Source of the DNA: Pseudomonas sp. RIT-PI-q
Lineage (GTDB): Bacteria > Pseudomonadota > Gammaproteobacteria > Pseudomonadales > Pseudomonadaceae
Reading direction: 5' to 3'
Assembly: GCF_001297125.1 (NCBI RefSeq)
Contig: NZ_LHPC01000077.1
Location: forward strand, 124,001 to 188,000
DNA: 64,000 bases
Position 1 is the first letter of the stretch. Each line of letters begins with the position of its first letter. Below the pieces are notes generated by a model. It was not told the DNA's origin and ran no database searches. It saw nothing but the letters and a program-made list of their open reading frames with translations. Position numbers and translations under genes: made by a program. Positions 1-8,383 of this stretch are shown piece after piece.

Positions 1-297
1 TTGTTTCCTGCGGTGGGGGCGGTCAGTCGCGAGGTGGTCGAGGCCATGGTCCGCGGTGCGCAGGAAAAAAGCCGGGCGCGTTTTGCCGTCGCGGTCAGCG
101 GCGTGGCCGGGCCCGATGGCGGTTCGCCCAGCAAGCCGGTGGGTACGGTTTGGCTGGCCTGGGGCGTTGGCGAGCAGGTGTTCAGCGAGGTTCAGTACTT
201 CCCCGGCAACCGCGACGAGGTCCGCCGACAAACGGTGAAGGCCGCGCTAGAGGGGCTGCTGCGGCATGCTGCTGGAGAAATCTCAAATCAGGGGTAG
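1..297 (+). CDS. pncC: CinA C-terminal domain / nicotinamide-nucleotide amidase, 3' end only
   Basis: Only the last 98 or so residues are in the window; the reading frame runs off the left edge, so the first codon shown is not a real start. The protein carries the CinA C-terminal signature, including AVSGVAGPDGGSPSKPVGTV and then WLAWG. This family deamidates nicotinamide mononucleotide to nicotinate mononucleotide in pyridine nucleotide salvage. It lies directly upstream of recA, the usual cinA-recA-recX order in proteobacteria. Whether this is a stand-alone amidase or the end of a longer CinA cannot be told from here. Confidence 0.88.
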   Translation: MFPAVGAVSREVVEAMVRGAQEKSRARFAVAVSGVAGPDGGSPSKPVGTVWLAWGVGEQVFSEVQYFPGNRDEVRRQTVKAALEGLLRHAAGEISNQG

Positions 298-324
298 GCG
301 ATCCTGAAACGCTGTGGAATAATA

Positions 325-340
325 CTGGCTACTTATACAG
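325..340 (+). promoter_or_regulatory. LexA (SOS) box upstream of recA
   Basis: CTGGCTACTTATACAG matches the gammaproteobacterial LexA consensus CTG-N10-CAG, with the AT-rich ending of the spacer that is typical. It lies 40 bases upstream of the recA start, where a repressor would block the promoter. LexA control of recA is established in Pseudomonas; the site itself is read from sequence. Confidence 0.85.
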
Positions 341-380
341 GTGTTGGCCGTCAGGCCTTATTGATTACGTGAGGACTTTA

Positions 381-1433
381 ATGGACGACAACAAGAAGAA
401 AGCCTTGGCTGCGGCCCTGGGTCAGATCGAACGTCAATTCGGCAAGGGTGCCGTAATGCGTATGGGCGATCAGGACCGTCAGGCGATCCCGGCTATCTCC
501 ACTGGCTCTCTGGGTCTGGACATCGCACTCGGCATTGGCGGTCTGCCAAAAGGCCGTATCGTTGAAATCTACGGTCCTGAATCCTCCGGTAAAACCACGC
601 TGACACTGTCGGTGATCGCCCAGGCTCAAAAAGCCGGCGCGACCTGCGCATTCGTCGACGCCGAACACGCACTCGACCCTGAATACGCCGGCAAACTGGG
701 CGTCAACGTCGACGACCTGCTGGTTTCCCAGCCGGACACCGGCGAGCAGGCCCTGGAAATCACCGACATGCTGGTGCGTTCCAACGCGGTTGACGTGATC
801 ATCGTCGACTCCGTGGCAGCTCTGGTTCCAAAGGCTGAAATCGAAGGCGAAATGGGTGACATGCACGTGGGCTTGCAAGCCCGTCTGATGTCCCAGGCGC
901 TGCGTAAAATCACCGGTAACATCAAGAACGCCAACTGCCTGGTTATCTTCATCAACCAGATCCGTATGAAAATCGGCGTAATGTTCGGCAGCCCGGAAAC
1001 CACCACCGGTGGTAACGCGCTGAAGTTCTATGCCTCGGTTCGTCTGGACATCCGTCGTACTGGCGCGGTGAAAGAAGGTGATGAAGTCGTTGGTAGCGAA
1101 ACCCGCGTCAAGGTTGTGAAGAACAAGGTGGCTTCGCCGTTCCGTCAGGCCGAGTTCCAGATTCTTTACGGCAAGGGCATCTACCTCAACGGTGAGATGA
1201 TCGACCTGGGTGTTCTGCACGGTTTCGTTGAGAAGTCCGGCGCCTGGTATGCCTATGAAGGCACCAAGATCGGTCAGGGCAAGGCCAACTCGGCCAAGTT
1301 CCTGGCAGACAATCCGGAAATCGCCGCCAAGCTCGAGAAGCAGCTGCGCGACAAGCTGCTGACTCCAGCGCCGGATGTCAAAGCATCGCCAGTCAAAGAG
1401 ACTGCTGATGACCTGGCTGACGCGGATATCTGA
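381..1433 (+). CDS. recA: RecA recombinase
   Basis: This 350-residue protein is the DNA-dependent ATPase that forms filaments on single-stranded DNA, drives homologous recombination and triggers LexA self-cleavage. The Walker A motif GPESSGKT lies near residue 66, with VIIVDSVAAL as Walker B and the loop 2 region around FGSPETTTGGNALKF. The C-terminus is acidic (ETADDLADADI), as is usual. The start MDDNKKKALA at 381 was chosen over longer in-frame options because it matches the family N-terminus and sits just after the LexA-controlled promoter. recX follows 8 bases after the stop, so the two are probably co-transcribed. Confidence 0.99.
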   Translation: MDDNKKKALAAALGQIERQFGKGAVMRMGDQDRQAIPAISTGSLGLDIALGIGGLPKGRIVEIYGPESSGKTTLTLSVIAQAQKAGATCAFVDAEHALDPEYAGKLGVNVDDLLVSQPDTGEQALEITDMLVRSNAVDVIIVDSVAALVPKAEIEGEMGDMHVGLQARLMSQALRKITGNIKNANCLVIFINQIRMKIGVMFGSPETTTGGNALKFYASVRLDIRRTGAVKEGDEVVGSETRVKVVKNKVASPFRQAEFQILYGKGIYLNGEMIDLGVLHGFVEKSGAWYAYEGTKIGQGKANSAKFLADNPEIAAKLEKQLRDKLLTPAPDVKASPVKETADDLADADI

Positions 1434-1441
1434 TTGATCCG

Positions 1442-1909
1442 ATGACCGCCGTACTCGATACACTCGTCGCGGTGCGGCGAACCGCAATGGACCTGCTCGC
1501 ACGACGCGAGCACGGTCGAGTCGAGCTGACGCGTAAACTGCGTCAGCGCGGCGCCCTCCCTGAAATGATCGACACCGCACTCGACCGCTTGACGGAAGAG
1601 GGCCTGCTGTCCGAATCCCGTTACCTCGAAAGCTTCGTTTCCTACCGTGCCCGTTCCGGCTACGGCCCTTTGCGTATTCGCGAAGAGTTAAGCCAGCGGG
1701 GCCTGCAGCGCACTGACATCGAACTCGCGTTACGCGAGAGCGGAATCAACTGGCAGGAACAACTCGAAGACACCTGGCGACGTAAATTCTCCGGGCATTT
1801 ACCGATAGACGCCCGAGAACGCGCCAAGCAAGGGCGGTTCCTGAGTTATCGGGGATATTCCATGGAAATGATCAGCCGCTTGTTCATCGGCCGAGGGATG
1901 GACGATTGA
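1442..1909 (+). CDS. recX: Regulatory protein RecX
   Basis: RecX binds RecA filaments and limits their extension, tempering recombination and SOS signalling. The 155-residue protein is of normal size and shows the family pattern of three-helix repeats, with landmarks such as LLARREHGRVELTRKL near the N-terminus and the SYRARSGYGPLRI segment in the middle. It begins 8 bases downstream of recA and so shares the LexA-controlled transcript; a strong hairpin terminator follows directly. The assignment rests on motif and position together. Confidence 0.96.
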   Translation: MTAVLDTLVAVRRTAMDLLARREHGRVELTRKLRQRGALPEMIDTALDRLTEEGLLSESRYLESFVSYRARSGYGPLRIREELSQRGLQRTDIELALRESGINWQEQLEDTWRRKFSGHLPIDARERAKQGRFLSYRGYSMEMISRLFIGRGMDD

Positions 1910-1913
1910 ATGA

Positions 1914-1950
1914 AACGGCTCGCTATTTCGATAGCGGGCCGTTTTTTTTT
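1914..1950 (+). terminator. Rho-independent terminator after recX
   Basis: AACGGCTCGCTAT pairs with ATAGCGGGCCGTT around a TTCG tetraloop, followed by eight or more T residues. It ends the recA-recX transcript just before the convergent LOG-family gene. Confidence 0.92.
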
Positions 1951-1953
1951 GCA

Positions 1954-3072
1954 TCACGTCACCTTTGACGGTTCCCGCGTGCGCTGTTGCGCTTGGGGTT
2001 TGGGCTGTGCCCAGTTTTCCGGCAGGTTGATGTAGTCCACCAGTTCCCGCAGGCGTCCATGGTCTCGGGCATTAAAGGTGAAGGCCAGTCGCGCCAGATG
2101 GCTGAACTGCGGTTCGTCATGCTCCTCGCCGCTGTAGACGTGTTGATGGAAATGATCGCTCAGGCACAGGTCGGCAAATGCCTCTTGCATGTGTTCGAGT
2201 GCCTGATCGCTGAGCTTGTGATGCATCCGAATCACGAACTGATGCTTGAGCCAGCGGCTGGAGTGGAAGTTGCTGTAGAACTGGTTGATCTGCTCCACAG
2301 CCTCTTCGGCGCTGTAGACCAGGCTCACGAGCTTCATGTCGGTCGGCAGGATGTAGCGATTTTCCTCCAGTTGCTGATGAATGAAGTCCAACGCACCTTG
2401 CCAGAACTTGCCGCCAGGGGCGTCCAGCAACACCACCGGCACCAATGGGCTTTTACCGGTCTGGATCAATGTCAGCACTTCCAGCGCTTCATCGAGGGTG
2501 CCGAAACCGCCGGGGCACAGGACCAGGGCATCGGCTTCCTTGACGAAGAACAGCTTGCGGGTAAAGAAGAAGTGGAAGGGCAGCAGGTTGGTGGTGCCAT
2601 TCACGGTGGGATTGGCATGCTGCTCGAAGGGCAGGGTAATGTTGAATCCCAGGCTGTGTGCCAGGCCGGCACCTTCGTGGGCCGCAGCCATGATCCCGCC
2701 ACCGGCGCCGGTGATGACCATCAGGTCCGAGCGCGCCAGTGCGGCGCCTAGCTCTCGGGCCAAACCGTACAGCGGGTGTTCTATCGGTGTTCGGGCCGAG
2801 CCGAAAACGGTGACTTTGCGCCGCCCCTTGAACTGTTCCAGTACCCGGAAGGCATGTTCCAGTTCACGCAGGGCTTGCAGGGTGATCTTGGCGTTCCAGC
2901 GGTTGTGGTCTTCCTGGGCCATGCGCAACACGGTCAGGATCATGTCGCGGTAAATCGGAATATTCGGGCTGTTGGGTGAAACCAGGTTGAGTTGCTCTTC
3001 GACCTTGCTGGTGAGGTCGTGGCCGCTTTCTTCAAAATGACGGCTCAGGAGGTCATTCGGTTGGTAAGGCAT
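1954..3072 (-). CDS. LOG-family (TIGR00730-type) Rossmann-fold protein
   Basis: This 372-residue cytoplasmic protein has the lysine-decarboxylase-like Rossmann fold with the LOG motifs: TVFGSARTP at the start of the fold, GAGGGIMAAAHEGA, and the nucleotide-binding PGGFGTLDE around residue 190. Characterised LOG proteins are phosphoribohydrolases that release a base from nucleoside 5'-monophosphates. The protein is longer than the compact cytokinin-activating type, with an extra N-terminal helical region of about 85 residues and a C-terminal extension, which resembles the larger PpnN-like group. The substrate cannot be assigned from sequence. It is convergent with recX. Confidence 0.85.
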   Translation of the reverse strand: MPYQPNDLLSRHFEESGHDLTSKVEEQLNLVSPNSPNIPIYRDMILTVLRMAQEDHNRWNAKITLQALRELEHAFRVLEQFKGRRKVTVFGSARTPIEHPLYGLARELGAALARSDLMVITGAGGGIMAAAHEGAGLAHSLGFNITLPFEQHANPTVNGTTNLLPFHFFFTRKLFFVKEADALVLCPGGFGTLDEALEVLTLIQTGKSPLVPVVLLDAPGGKFWQGALDFIHQQLEENRYILPTDMKLVSLVYSAEEAVEQINQFYSNFHSSRWLKHQFVIRMHHKLSDQALEHMQEAFADLCLSDHFHQHVYSGEEHDEPQFSHLARLAFTFNARDHGRLRELVDYINLPENWAQPKPQAQQRTREPSKVT

Positions 3073-3557
3073 TCAACTTCTCCTTCTGCACAGAACCCTT
3101 GGCCCCGACAAAGCAGTCGTCAGCGCCGCGACACCTCGTGTGTCGCTGTCTGCCCAGGCCCGTGCCTGGGCGATCCACATGACTCGGGTTGCAATCGAGT
3201 CATCCATACAGGCTCTGTTTTTTCCCTTGGATGAAAGAAACGTTCGCACAACAGGACGTGCAACAGGCAGCCCCTTTTCTGCCCGCAAAAAGTGAACGGG
3301 AACACTATGAATCTAGACCCTCGCAGGGTTTTGTGCTGACTCGATCATTGCGCCGCAAAGTCTTTCCTGGCAACCGCTTATTGACGATTTGCAAGGTGAT
3401 TTCACCACTCGTCTGAAGGCAAGCCGAGTGTCCGACACTCTGATTTACTAAGTTACAGGCGTATCACGACAACTTTGCGTCAAAGGCAGGGCGCACGGTA
3501 CAAGCGGTTTCAAGGATTTCTCGCTCGTCACGAGTGAAGTGCAAGGAGGCGGGAGCC
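3073..3557. other. Gene-poor interval with two small hairpins
   Basis: No convincing gene is seen in these 485 bases between the start of the LOG gene and the next gene; short open frames here have no family resemblance or good ribosome site. Two adjacent inverted repeats are present: GCGACAC-CTCGT-GTGTCGC at 3128-3146 and GCCCAGGC-CCGT-GCCTGGGC at 3152-3171. The interval probably holds the LOG promoter. A small RNA is possible but not shown. Confidence 0.5.
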
Positions 3558-3758
3558 ATGGCCAGAGTGATTCTGGAGATAGAGATCGATACGCAACTGT
3601 ATCGATTGCTGAAGTCTTCAGCCGAGACCAATCATTTGAGTCTCGAAGAGGAGTGCTGCCGGCGTTTGGAGGGGGCCGAGCGGCGTTCGCGCTACTTGCA
3701 GGCGTTATTGGCAGAACTGCGCGCCGAGGATGAACAGCGGCGCGCCAATCCCCGGTAA
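3558..3758 (+). CDS. Small hypothetical protein, possibly ribbon-helix-helix
   Basis: This 66-residue protein begins at ATG 3558, preceded by a clear AAGGAGG ribosome site at 3542-3548. An upstream in-frame ATG at 3534 has no such site and would overlap it. The sequence opens with a beta-like stretch (MARVILEIEID) followed by two predicted helices, the pattern of short ribbon-helix-helix proteins, and ends in a charged tail (RAEDEQRRANPR). No partner toxin lies beside it. A DNA-binding role is inference only; the family is not recognised with certainty. Confidence 0.6.
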   Translation: MARVILEIEIDTQLYRLLKSSAETNHLSLEEECCRRLEGAERRSRYLQALLAELRAEDEQRRANPR

Positions 3759-4184
3759 TTACTTCTTCTTGCTCGGGGCCGCTTTCGGGCAGTCCGATTC
3801 CTGATAGCTGGCGGAGCCGACCGAGCGATTGGTCTTCACCTCAGTGAAGTCGTAACGCATCACCGCGCCCTTGGCCATCAGTTTGCGGAACGATGGGTTG
3901 TTGCAGACAGAGGCGCCCAGCTGGAAATACACAGCTTTCGGGTCGGCACGCATCTTGTTGGCGTGGCTGCTTTGTACGCTCAGATGGTTGATCAGCGTAT
4001 TGCCTTCGACGGTGTAGCCTTGATCAAGGATGTCTTCGTTGATCGCCCGTGGAGTGCCAACACTGCTTTGTGTGGCGACGTTTCGCAGCTCTCTGTTGAG
4101 ATTCTGCTCACTCAAGGACGCAGCCTGAGCGCTGAAAGACGACACCAGTAAAATGGCAGCGGTGGGAACGATAAGGCGCAGCAT
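3759..4184 (-). CDS. PA3611-like exported protein
   Basis: The 141-residue product has a cleavable signal peptide (MLRLIVPTAAILLVSSFSAQA, cleavage after AQA) and so is expected in the periplasm or outside. Mature-region landmarks include LNRELRNVATQ and two cysteines (VCNNPSF and SDCPKA) that could pair. It ends in a lysine-rich tail. It resembles the Pseudomonas family represented by PA3611, a quorum-sensing-regulated protein; its position near recA and dgkA supports that. No enzymatic motif is visible, and the biochemical role is unknown. Confidence 0.72.
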   Translation of the reverse strand: MLRLIVPTAAILLVSSFSAQAASLSEQNLNRELRNVATQSSVGTPRAINEDILDQGYTVEGNTLINHLSVQSSHANKMRADPKAVYFQLGASVCNNPSFRKLMAKGAVMRYDFTEVKTNRSVGSASYQESDCPKAAPSKKK

Positions 4185-4328
4185 GAAACTCTCCTGGTTC
4201 AGTGACTGGTGGTTCGACCCGTCACATGACTGTGCGTTCAGTGGCGGCGAATTATAGGGGAGGAGGCCTGGACGGTACAGGCTTGCGCTGGCTGCTCTGA
4301 TAAACTGCCGGCACTTTCTGCCTGCCGA

Positions 4329-5096
4329 GTGTTTTTCGTGAACCCTGAAACGCCACCCTTTGCCGCCAATGCCGTCGCCCGCCTACGCGATCAGCGAGAG
4401 GAAGAGGGCATCAAGCCGATTCAGGCCCGTGGCTGGAGAGCGCCCCGTTGCCGTGAATGCCGCGTGATCGAGAGCCACTGCCTGTGCGCCTGGCGCCCGC
4501 GCGTCGAGACCCGCTCCGGCGTGTGCCTGATCATGACCAACAAGGAAGTGTTCAAACCGAGCAACACCGGTTGGTTGATTGCCGATGTAGTGCGCGACAA
4601 CCATGCGTTCATCTGGTCGCGAACGGAAACTGACCCGCAGTTGCTGGCATTGCTCGCCGACCCTCAATGGCAACCGTACCTGGTCTTTCCAGGCGAGTAC
4701 GTCGAGCCTGAACGGGTGACTAATACGGTCGAAGTCGATACTGCCAAGCGCCCTTTGTTCATTCTGTTGGACGCGACCTGGACCGAAGCCAGAAAGATTT
4801 TCCGCAAAAGTCCTTATTTTGATGCGCTGCCAATCCTGAGCCTGCTGCCCGAGAAACTCTCTCGTTACCGGTTGCGTCGGTCTACCCGCAGCGAACACCT
4901 TTGCACGGCCGAAGTCGCTGCCTTGTGCCTGGATCTGGCGGGTGACATCGACGCCGCATCGGCGCTGGACGCTTATTTCGACGTGTTCAGCCAACACTAC
5001 CTCGACGCCAAGCATCAGCTTGAAATGAACGTTTCTACCCCGGCACACGTCGAGCTGATGCCGTTTGTGCAGAAAGGCGCCCATGCCATGTGCTGA
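4329..5096 (+). CDS. tapT: DTW-domain tRNA-uridine aminocarboxypropyltransferase
   Basis: The 255-residue protein belongs to the DTW family, which transfers the 3-amino-3-carboxypropyl group of S-adenosylmethionine to uridine 47 of tRNA to make acp3U. A cysteine cluster, CRECRVIESHCLC, lies near residue 40 and may bind metal. The family signature appears as LLDATWTEARKIF near residue 150, with the downstream YRLRR and EHLCTAEV segments also conserved. The start is uncertain: GTG at 4329 or GTG at 4338 would both fit. The symbol is by homology to E. coli TapT (YfiP); length is slightly greater here. Confidence 0.82.
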   Translation: MFFVNPETPPFAANAVARLRDQREEEGIKPIQARGWRAPRCRECRVIESHCLCAWRPRVETRSGVCLIMTNKEVFKPSNTGWLIADVVRDNHAFIWSRTETDPQLLALLADPQWQPYLVFPGEYVEPERVTNTVEVDTAKRPLFILLDATWTEARKIFRKSPYFDALPILSLLPEKLSRYRLRRSTRSEHLCTAEVAALCLDLAGDIDAASALDAYFDVFSQHYLDAKHQLEMNVSTPAHVELMPFVQKGAHAMC

Positions 5097-5305
5097 TTGT
5101 CGCCCATACTGCAAAGAACTGTACTGGCCATGCACCTTGACCACCCCGGCTTCGCTGGGCATGCTTGGCGCCGATTAGGGCGCGGCCAAAGTTTGATACG
5201 CCGTATTTTTTCGTGAATAGCCACGTAATTGGCGTTGAACGTGCCCTGCTGGTGTAGCTCCGTGGCTGCACCTAGAGTTGTTTGAAAAACAGGATCATTT
5301 GAAAA

Positions 5306-5953
5306 ATGGCCACATACGAAATCCTGATTGCCGATGACCACCCTCTTTTTCGTAGCGCCCTGCATCAAGCGTTGACCCTGGGCCTTGGCCCGGATGTCCG
5401 GCTGGTGGAAGTGGCCAGCATTGCCGAGCTGGAAACCCGTCTGGACGAAAAAGCCGACTGGGATCTGGTGCTGCTGGACCTGAACATGCCGGGGGCCTAC
5501 GGTTTTTCCGGGTTGGTGCTGTTGCGCGGTCAGTACCCGCAGATTCCGGTGGTGATGGTCTCGGCCCAGGAAGAAGCCTCGATCATGGTCAAGTCTCGTG
5601 AGTTCGGCGCCAGCGGTTTCATTCCCAAGTCCAGCGACCTGAGCGTCATTCAAAAAGCCGTCCGTGCGGTACTCGATGGTGACGTCTTCTGGCCGCCCCA
5701 GGCGTTCGAAGCGGTCAGCGTTTCCGCTGAAGCCAAGGCCGCCAGTGAAGGCCTTGCGAGCCTGACGCCCCAGCAGTTCCGGGTGCTGACCATGGTCTGC
5801 GAAGGGTTGTTGAACAAGCAGATTGCCTACGAGCTGAGCGTTTCCGAAGCGACTATCAAGGCCCACGTCACGGCGATTTTCCGCAAGCTGAATGTGCGGA
5901 CCCGAACTCAGGCAGCGTTGCTCTTGCAACAACTTGAGTCAATTTCGAGCTAA
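5306..5953 (+). CDS. erdR: LuxR/NarL-type response regulator, ErdR-like
   Basis: A 215-residue two-domain regulator. The receiver domain (about residues 4-120) has the acidic pair ADDH, phosphoacceptor aspartate in LLDLNMPG and the conserved lysine in IPKSS. The C-terminal LuxR helix-turn-helix spans about 150-210 (LTPQQFRVLTMVCEGLLNK, then KAHVTAIFRKLNVRTRTQA). In P. aeruginosa the gene beside dgkA is erdR, which controls ethanol oxidation genes; here too dgkA follows, about 80 bases downstream. No histidine kinase gene is adjacent, so it is an orphan in this window. Confidence 0.82.
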   Translation: MATYEILIADDHPLFRSALHQALTLGLGPDVRLVEVASIAELETRLDEKADWDLVLLDLNMPGAYGFSGLVLLRGQYPQIPVVMVSAQEEASIMVKSREFGASGFIPKSSDLSVIQKAVRAVLDGDVFWPPQAFEAVSVSAEAKAASEGLASLTPQQFRVLTMVCEGLLNKQIAYELSVSEATIKAHVTAIFRKLNVRTRTQAALLLQQLESISS

Positions 5954-6032
5954 TCAAGCGCTGCATGTTCACGCTTTTTTGACTTTGCTTGATCTAGCTT
6001 TCCCATTCCTTTTTGGTTCAGTTGCCCACTCT

Positions 6033-6395
6033 ATGTCCCCTTTTAAAGGCCAGACCGGCCTAAAACGCATCCTCAACGCCTCTGGCTATTCACTGGATGG
6101 CCTGCGCGCAGCTTTCACCGGCGAAGCGGCTTTCCGGCAACTGGTGTTGCTTAACGTCATCCTGATCCCGATTTCGTTCTTCCTGAATGTCAGCCGAGTC
6201 GAGCAGGCGCTGTTGATTGCAGTGTGCCTGCTGGCGTTGATTGTCGAGTTGCTCAATTCGGCAGTAGAAGCAGCTATCGACCGCATCTCCCTTGAGCTGC
6301 ACCCGCTGTCGAAGAATGCAAAAGACATGGGTAGCGCCGCGCAGTTCGTGGCATTGACCATGATCGCGCTGGTGTGGGCGGTGATCCTGCTTTAA
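6033..6395 (+). CDS. dgkA: Diacylglycerol kinase
   Basis: DgkA is a small inner-membrane enzyme that phosphorylates diacylglycerol to phosphatidic acid, recycling lipid released during envelope synthesis. The 120-residue protein has an N-terminal amphipathic segment, three hydrophobic helices and the family motif ELLNSAVEAAIDRI, followed by HPLSKNAKDMGSAAQFV, which carries the catalytic-site residues. The start MSPFKGQTG at 6033 was preferred over longer frames that run back toward erdR. It is probably co-transcribed with the upstream regulator. Confidence 0.96.
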   Translation: MSPFKGQTGLKRILNASGYSLDGLRAAFTGEAAFRQLVLLNVILIPISFFLNVSRVEQALLIAVCLLALIVELLNSAVEAAIDRISLELHPLSKNAKDMGSAAQFVALTMIALVWAVILL

Positions 6396-7318
6396 GCGAT
6401 GGTCGGCAGGACGATTTCGTCGCTGCGCTGAACCCCGGCGGTGAAGGCGCGGCACAGATCGAGGAATTCGCGCATCGCCGAGGTCTGATATTTCTGTTTG
6501 TGCCAGATGAAATAGAACTGCCGCGCCAGGTCCAGATCCGGTGTCTCCACCGGCACCAGACTGCCACGACGAAAGGCGTCGCGCAGTGCCAGGCGCGAAA
6601 TGCAGCCAATCCCCAAACCTGACTCCACCGCGCGTTTGATCGCTTCGGTGTGCTCCAGCTCCAGGCGGATATTCAGCGCGCTGCGATGGTGACGCATGGC
6701 CTGGTCAAAGGTCAGGCGCGTGCCAGAGCCCTGCTCACGCAGAATCCAGGCCTCGTGGGTCAGCTCTTCCATGGTCGCTGTGCCGCGTTTGGCCAGCGGA
6801 TGCTGTGGGGCGCAGAACACCACCAACTCATCCTCGACCCAGCTCTGGACTTCGATGTCTGGATGACTGCAATCGCCTTCGATCAGACCCAGATCAATTT
6901 CATAGTGAGCGACTTGCTGCACGATGTTGGCAGTGTTCTGCACGTGCAGCTTCACCTGACTTTCCGGATGGCGCTGCATGAAGCTGCCGATCAGCAAAGT
7001 CGCCAGGTAATTGCCAATGGTCAGGGTCGCGCCGACCGCCAATGAGCCGAAACCGGACTTGCCGTTGAGCAAATCTTCGATTTCCTTGGCCTGGTCGAGC
7101 AGCGCCACGGCTTGCGGCAGCAGTTGTTTGCCGAGGGCATTGAGGCTCAGCCGTTTGCCGGCGCGGTCGAACAGCTGACAGCTGGACTGGCGCTCTAGCT
7201 CGGTGATCGAGGTGCTCGCCGCCGACTGCGAGAGGTTGAGCAGACCCGCAGCACGGGATACGCTTTCCTGCTGGGCGACGGCGACGAATACTTGAAGTTG
7301 ACGGAGAGTAAATCGCAT
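6392..7318 (-). CDS. finR: LysR-family regulator, FinR-like
   Basis: The 308-residue protein has the LysR winged helix-turn-helix in its first 60 residues (MRFTLRQLQVFVAVAQ, SQSAASTSITELE) and the periplasmic-binding-like effector domain behind it. The start MRFTLRQ at 7318 was chosen; a frame extending to 7393 would add 25 unlikely residues. It is transcribed away from fpr with 119 bases between, the known finR/fpr arrangement in pseudomonads, where FinR activates fpr under superoxide and sulfur-related stress. The stop overlaps the end of convergent dgkA by four bases. Confidence 0.86.
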   Translation of the reverse strand: MRFTLRQLQVFVAVAQQESVSRAAGLLNLSQSAASTSITELERQSSCQLFDRAGKRLSLNALGKQLLPQAVALLDQAKEIEDLLNGKSGFGSLAVGATLTIGNYLATLLIGSFMQRHPESQVKLHVQNTANIVQQVAHYEIDLGLIEGDCSHPDIEVQSWVEDELVVFCAPQHPLAKRGTATMEELTHEAWILREQGSGTRLTFDQAMRHHRSALNIRLELEHTEAIKRAVESGLGIGCISRLALRDAFRRGSLVPVETPDLDLARQFYFIWHKQKYQTSAMREFLDLCRAFTAGVQRSDEIVLPTIA

Positions 7319-7330
7319 ATCTATATAACC

Positions 7331-7343
7331 GATAACCCTTATC
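7331..7343. promoter_or_regulatory. Palindrome in the finR/fpr control region, candidate FinR operator
   Basis: GATAACCCTTATC is a perfect GATAA-N3-TTATC inverted repeat just upstream of the finR start, inside the divergent promoter region. LysR regulators usually bind interrupted AT-rich dyads here and control both genes. Binding by FinR is inference. Confidence 0.42.
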
Positions 7344-7437
7344 TTAATAATCCATTTAACAGATATTGTCTCTGCTATTAGAATGCGATGCAATTGCGCA
7401 CAGCGGCGCAGGCAAAATCTCCAGGAGTCCCACGTAC

Positions 7438-8217
7438 ATGAGCAACATGAACCACGAGCGTGTCCTCAGTGTTCATCACTGGAACGACACTCTGTTCAGC
7501 TTCAAGTGCACCCGCGATCCGGGACTGCGCTTCGAGAACGGTCAGTTCGTGATGATCGGCCTGCAACAGCCCAACGGCCGCCCGCTTATGCGTGCTTACT
7601 CGATCGCCAGCCCGAACTGGGAAGAGCATCTGGAGTTCTTCAGCATCAAGGTGCCTGATGGCCCGCTGACTTCCCAGCTGCAGCATCTGAAGGAAGGCGA
7701 CGAGATCATCATCAGCAAGAAGCCTACCGGCACGCTGGTACTGGACGACTTGAAGCCTGGCAAACATTTGTACCTGCTCAGCACCGGCACCGGTCTGGCG
7801 CCGTTCATGAGCGTCATCCAGGACCCGGAAACCTACGAGCGTTTCGAAAAAGTGATCCTGTGCCACGGCGTGCGTTACGTCAACGAAGTCGCCTACCGCG
7901 AGTTCATCACCGAGCACCTGCCGCAGAACGAGTTCTTCGGCGACGCCTTGCGTGACAAGTTGATTTACTACCCGACCGTGACCCGCGAGCCGTTCGAGAA
8001 CGAAGGGCGCCTGACCGACCTGATGCGCAGCGGCAAGCTGTTCAGCGACATCGGCCTGCCACCGATCAACCCGCAGGACGACCGCGCCATGCTGTGCGGC
8101 AGCCCGAGCATGCTCGACGAGACCAGCGAAGTGTTGAACAGCTTCGGCCTGAAAGTTTCGCCGCGGATGCGCGAGCCGGGTGACTACCTGATCGAGCGTG
8201 CGTTCGTCGAGAAGTGA
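7438..8217 (+). CDS. fpr: Ferredoxin--NADP+ reductase
   Basis: A 259-residue flavoenzyme exchanging electrons between NADPH and ferredoxin or flavodoxin. The FAD-binding motif is RAYSIAS near residue 51, followed by GTLVLDDL; the NADPH-binding motif is STGTGLAPFMS near residue 114, and the C-terminus carries CGSPSML and the terminal AFVEK typical of the subclass I bacterial enzymes. A CAGGAG ribosome site precedes ATG 7438. Divergence from finR fits redox-responsive control. A REP pair and then a bidirectional terminator lie downstream. Confidence 0.96.
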   Translation: MSNMNHERVLSVHHWNDTLFSFKCTRDPGLRFENGQFVMIGLQQPNGRPLMRAYSIASPNWEEHLEFFSIKVPDGPLTSQLQHLKEGDEIIISKKPTGTLVLDDLKPGKHLYLLSTGTGLAPFMSVIQDPETYERFEKVILCHGVRYVNEVAYREFITEHLPQNEFFGDALRDKLIYYPTVTREPFENEGRLTDLMRSGKLFSDIGLPPINPQDDRAMLCGSPSMLDETSEVLNSFGLKVSPRMREPGDYLIERAFVEK

Positions 8218-8225
8218 CAGCTGAC

Positions 8226-8328
8226 CTGTAGGAGCGAGCTTGCTCGCGAAGGTCGTCAACGATAACGCGCGCTTAATGGATTAAACGCGGCGTGTTCGAG
8301 ACCATCGCGAGCAAGCTCGCTCCTACAG
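8226..8328. repeat. REP pair R1 (inverted)
   Basis: Two facing copies of the Pseudomonas REP core, CTGTAGGAGCGAGCTTGCTCGCGA and its complement, separated by a spacer containing GTCAACGATAACGCG and GATTAAACGCGGCG. The same spacer sequence recurs in R7 and R17. Confidence 0.9.
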
Positions 8329-8333
8329 AGATC

Positions 8334-8371
8334 AAAAGCCCGCGTTGCTTGAAGGCAGCGCGGGCTTTTTC
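8334..8371. terminator. Bidirectional terminator between fpr and trmO
   Basis: AAAAGCCCGCG pairs with CGCGGGCTTTTT around a short loop (TTGCTTGAAGGCAG). An A tract on one side and T tract on the other allow function for both convergent genes. Confidence 0.88.
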
Positions 8372-8383
8372 GTTTCTGGCGGT

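Noticed and set aside
378..1580. A 400-residue open frame on the minus strand over recA
   Set aside because: It lies antisense to recA and recX, has composition typical of a GC-rich shadow frame and no family resemblance.
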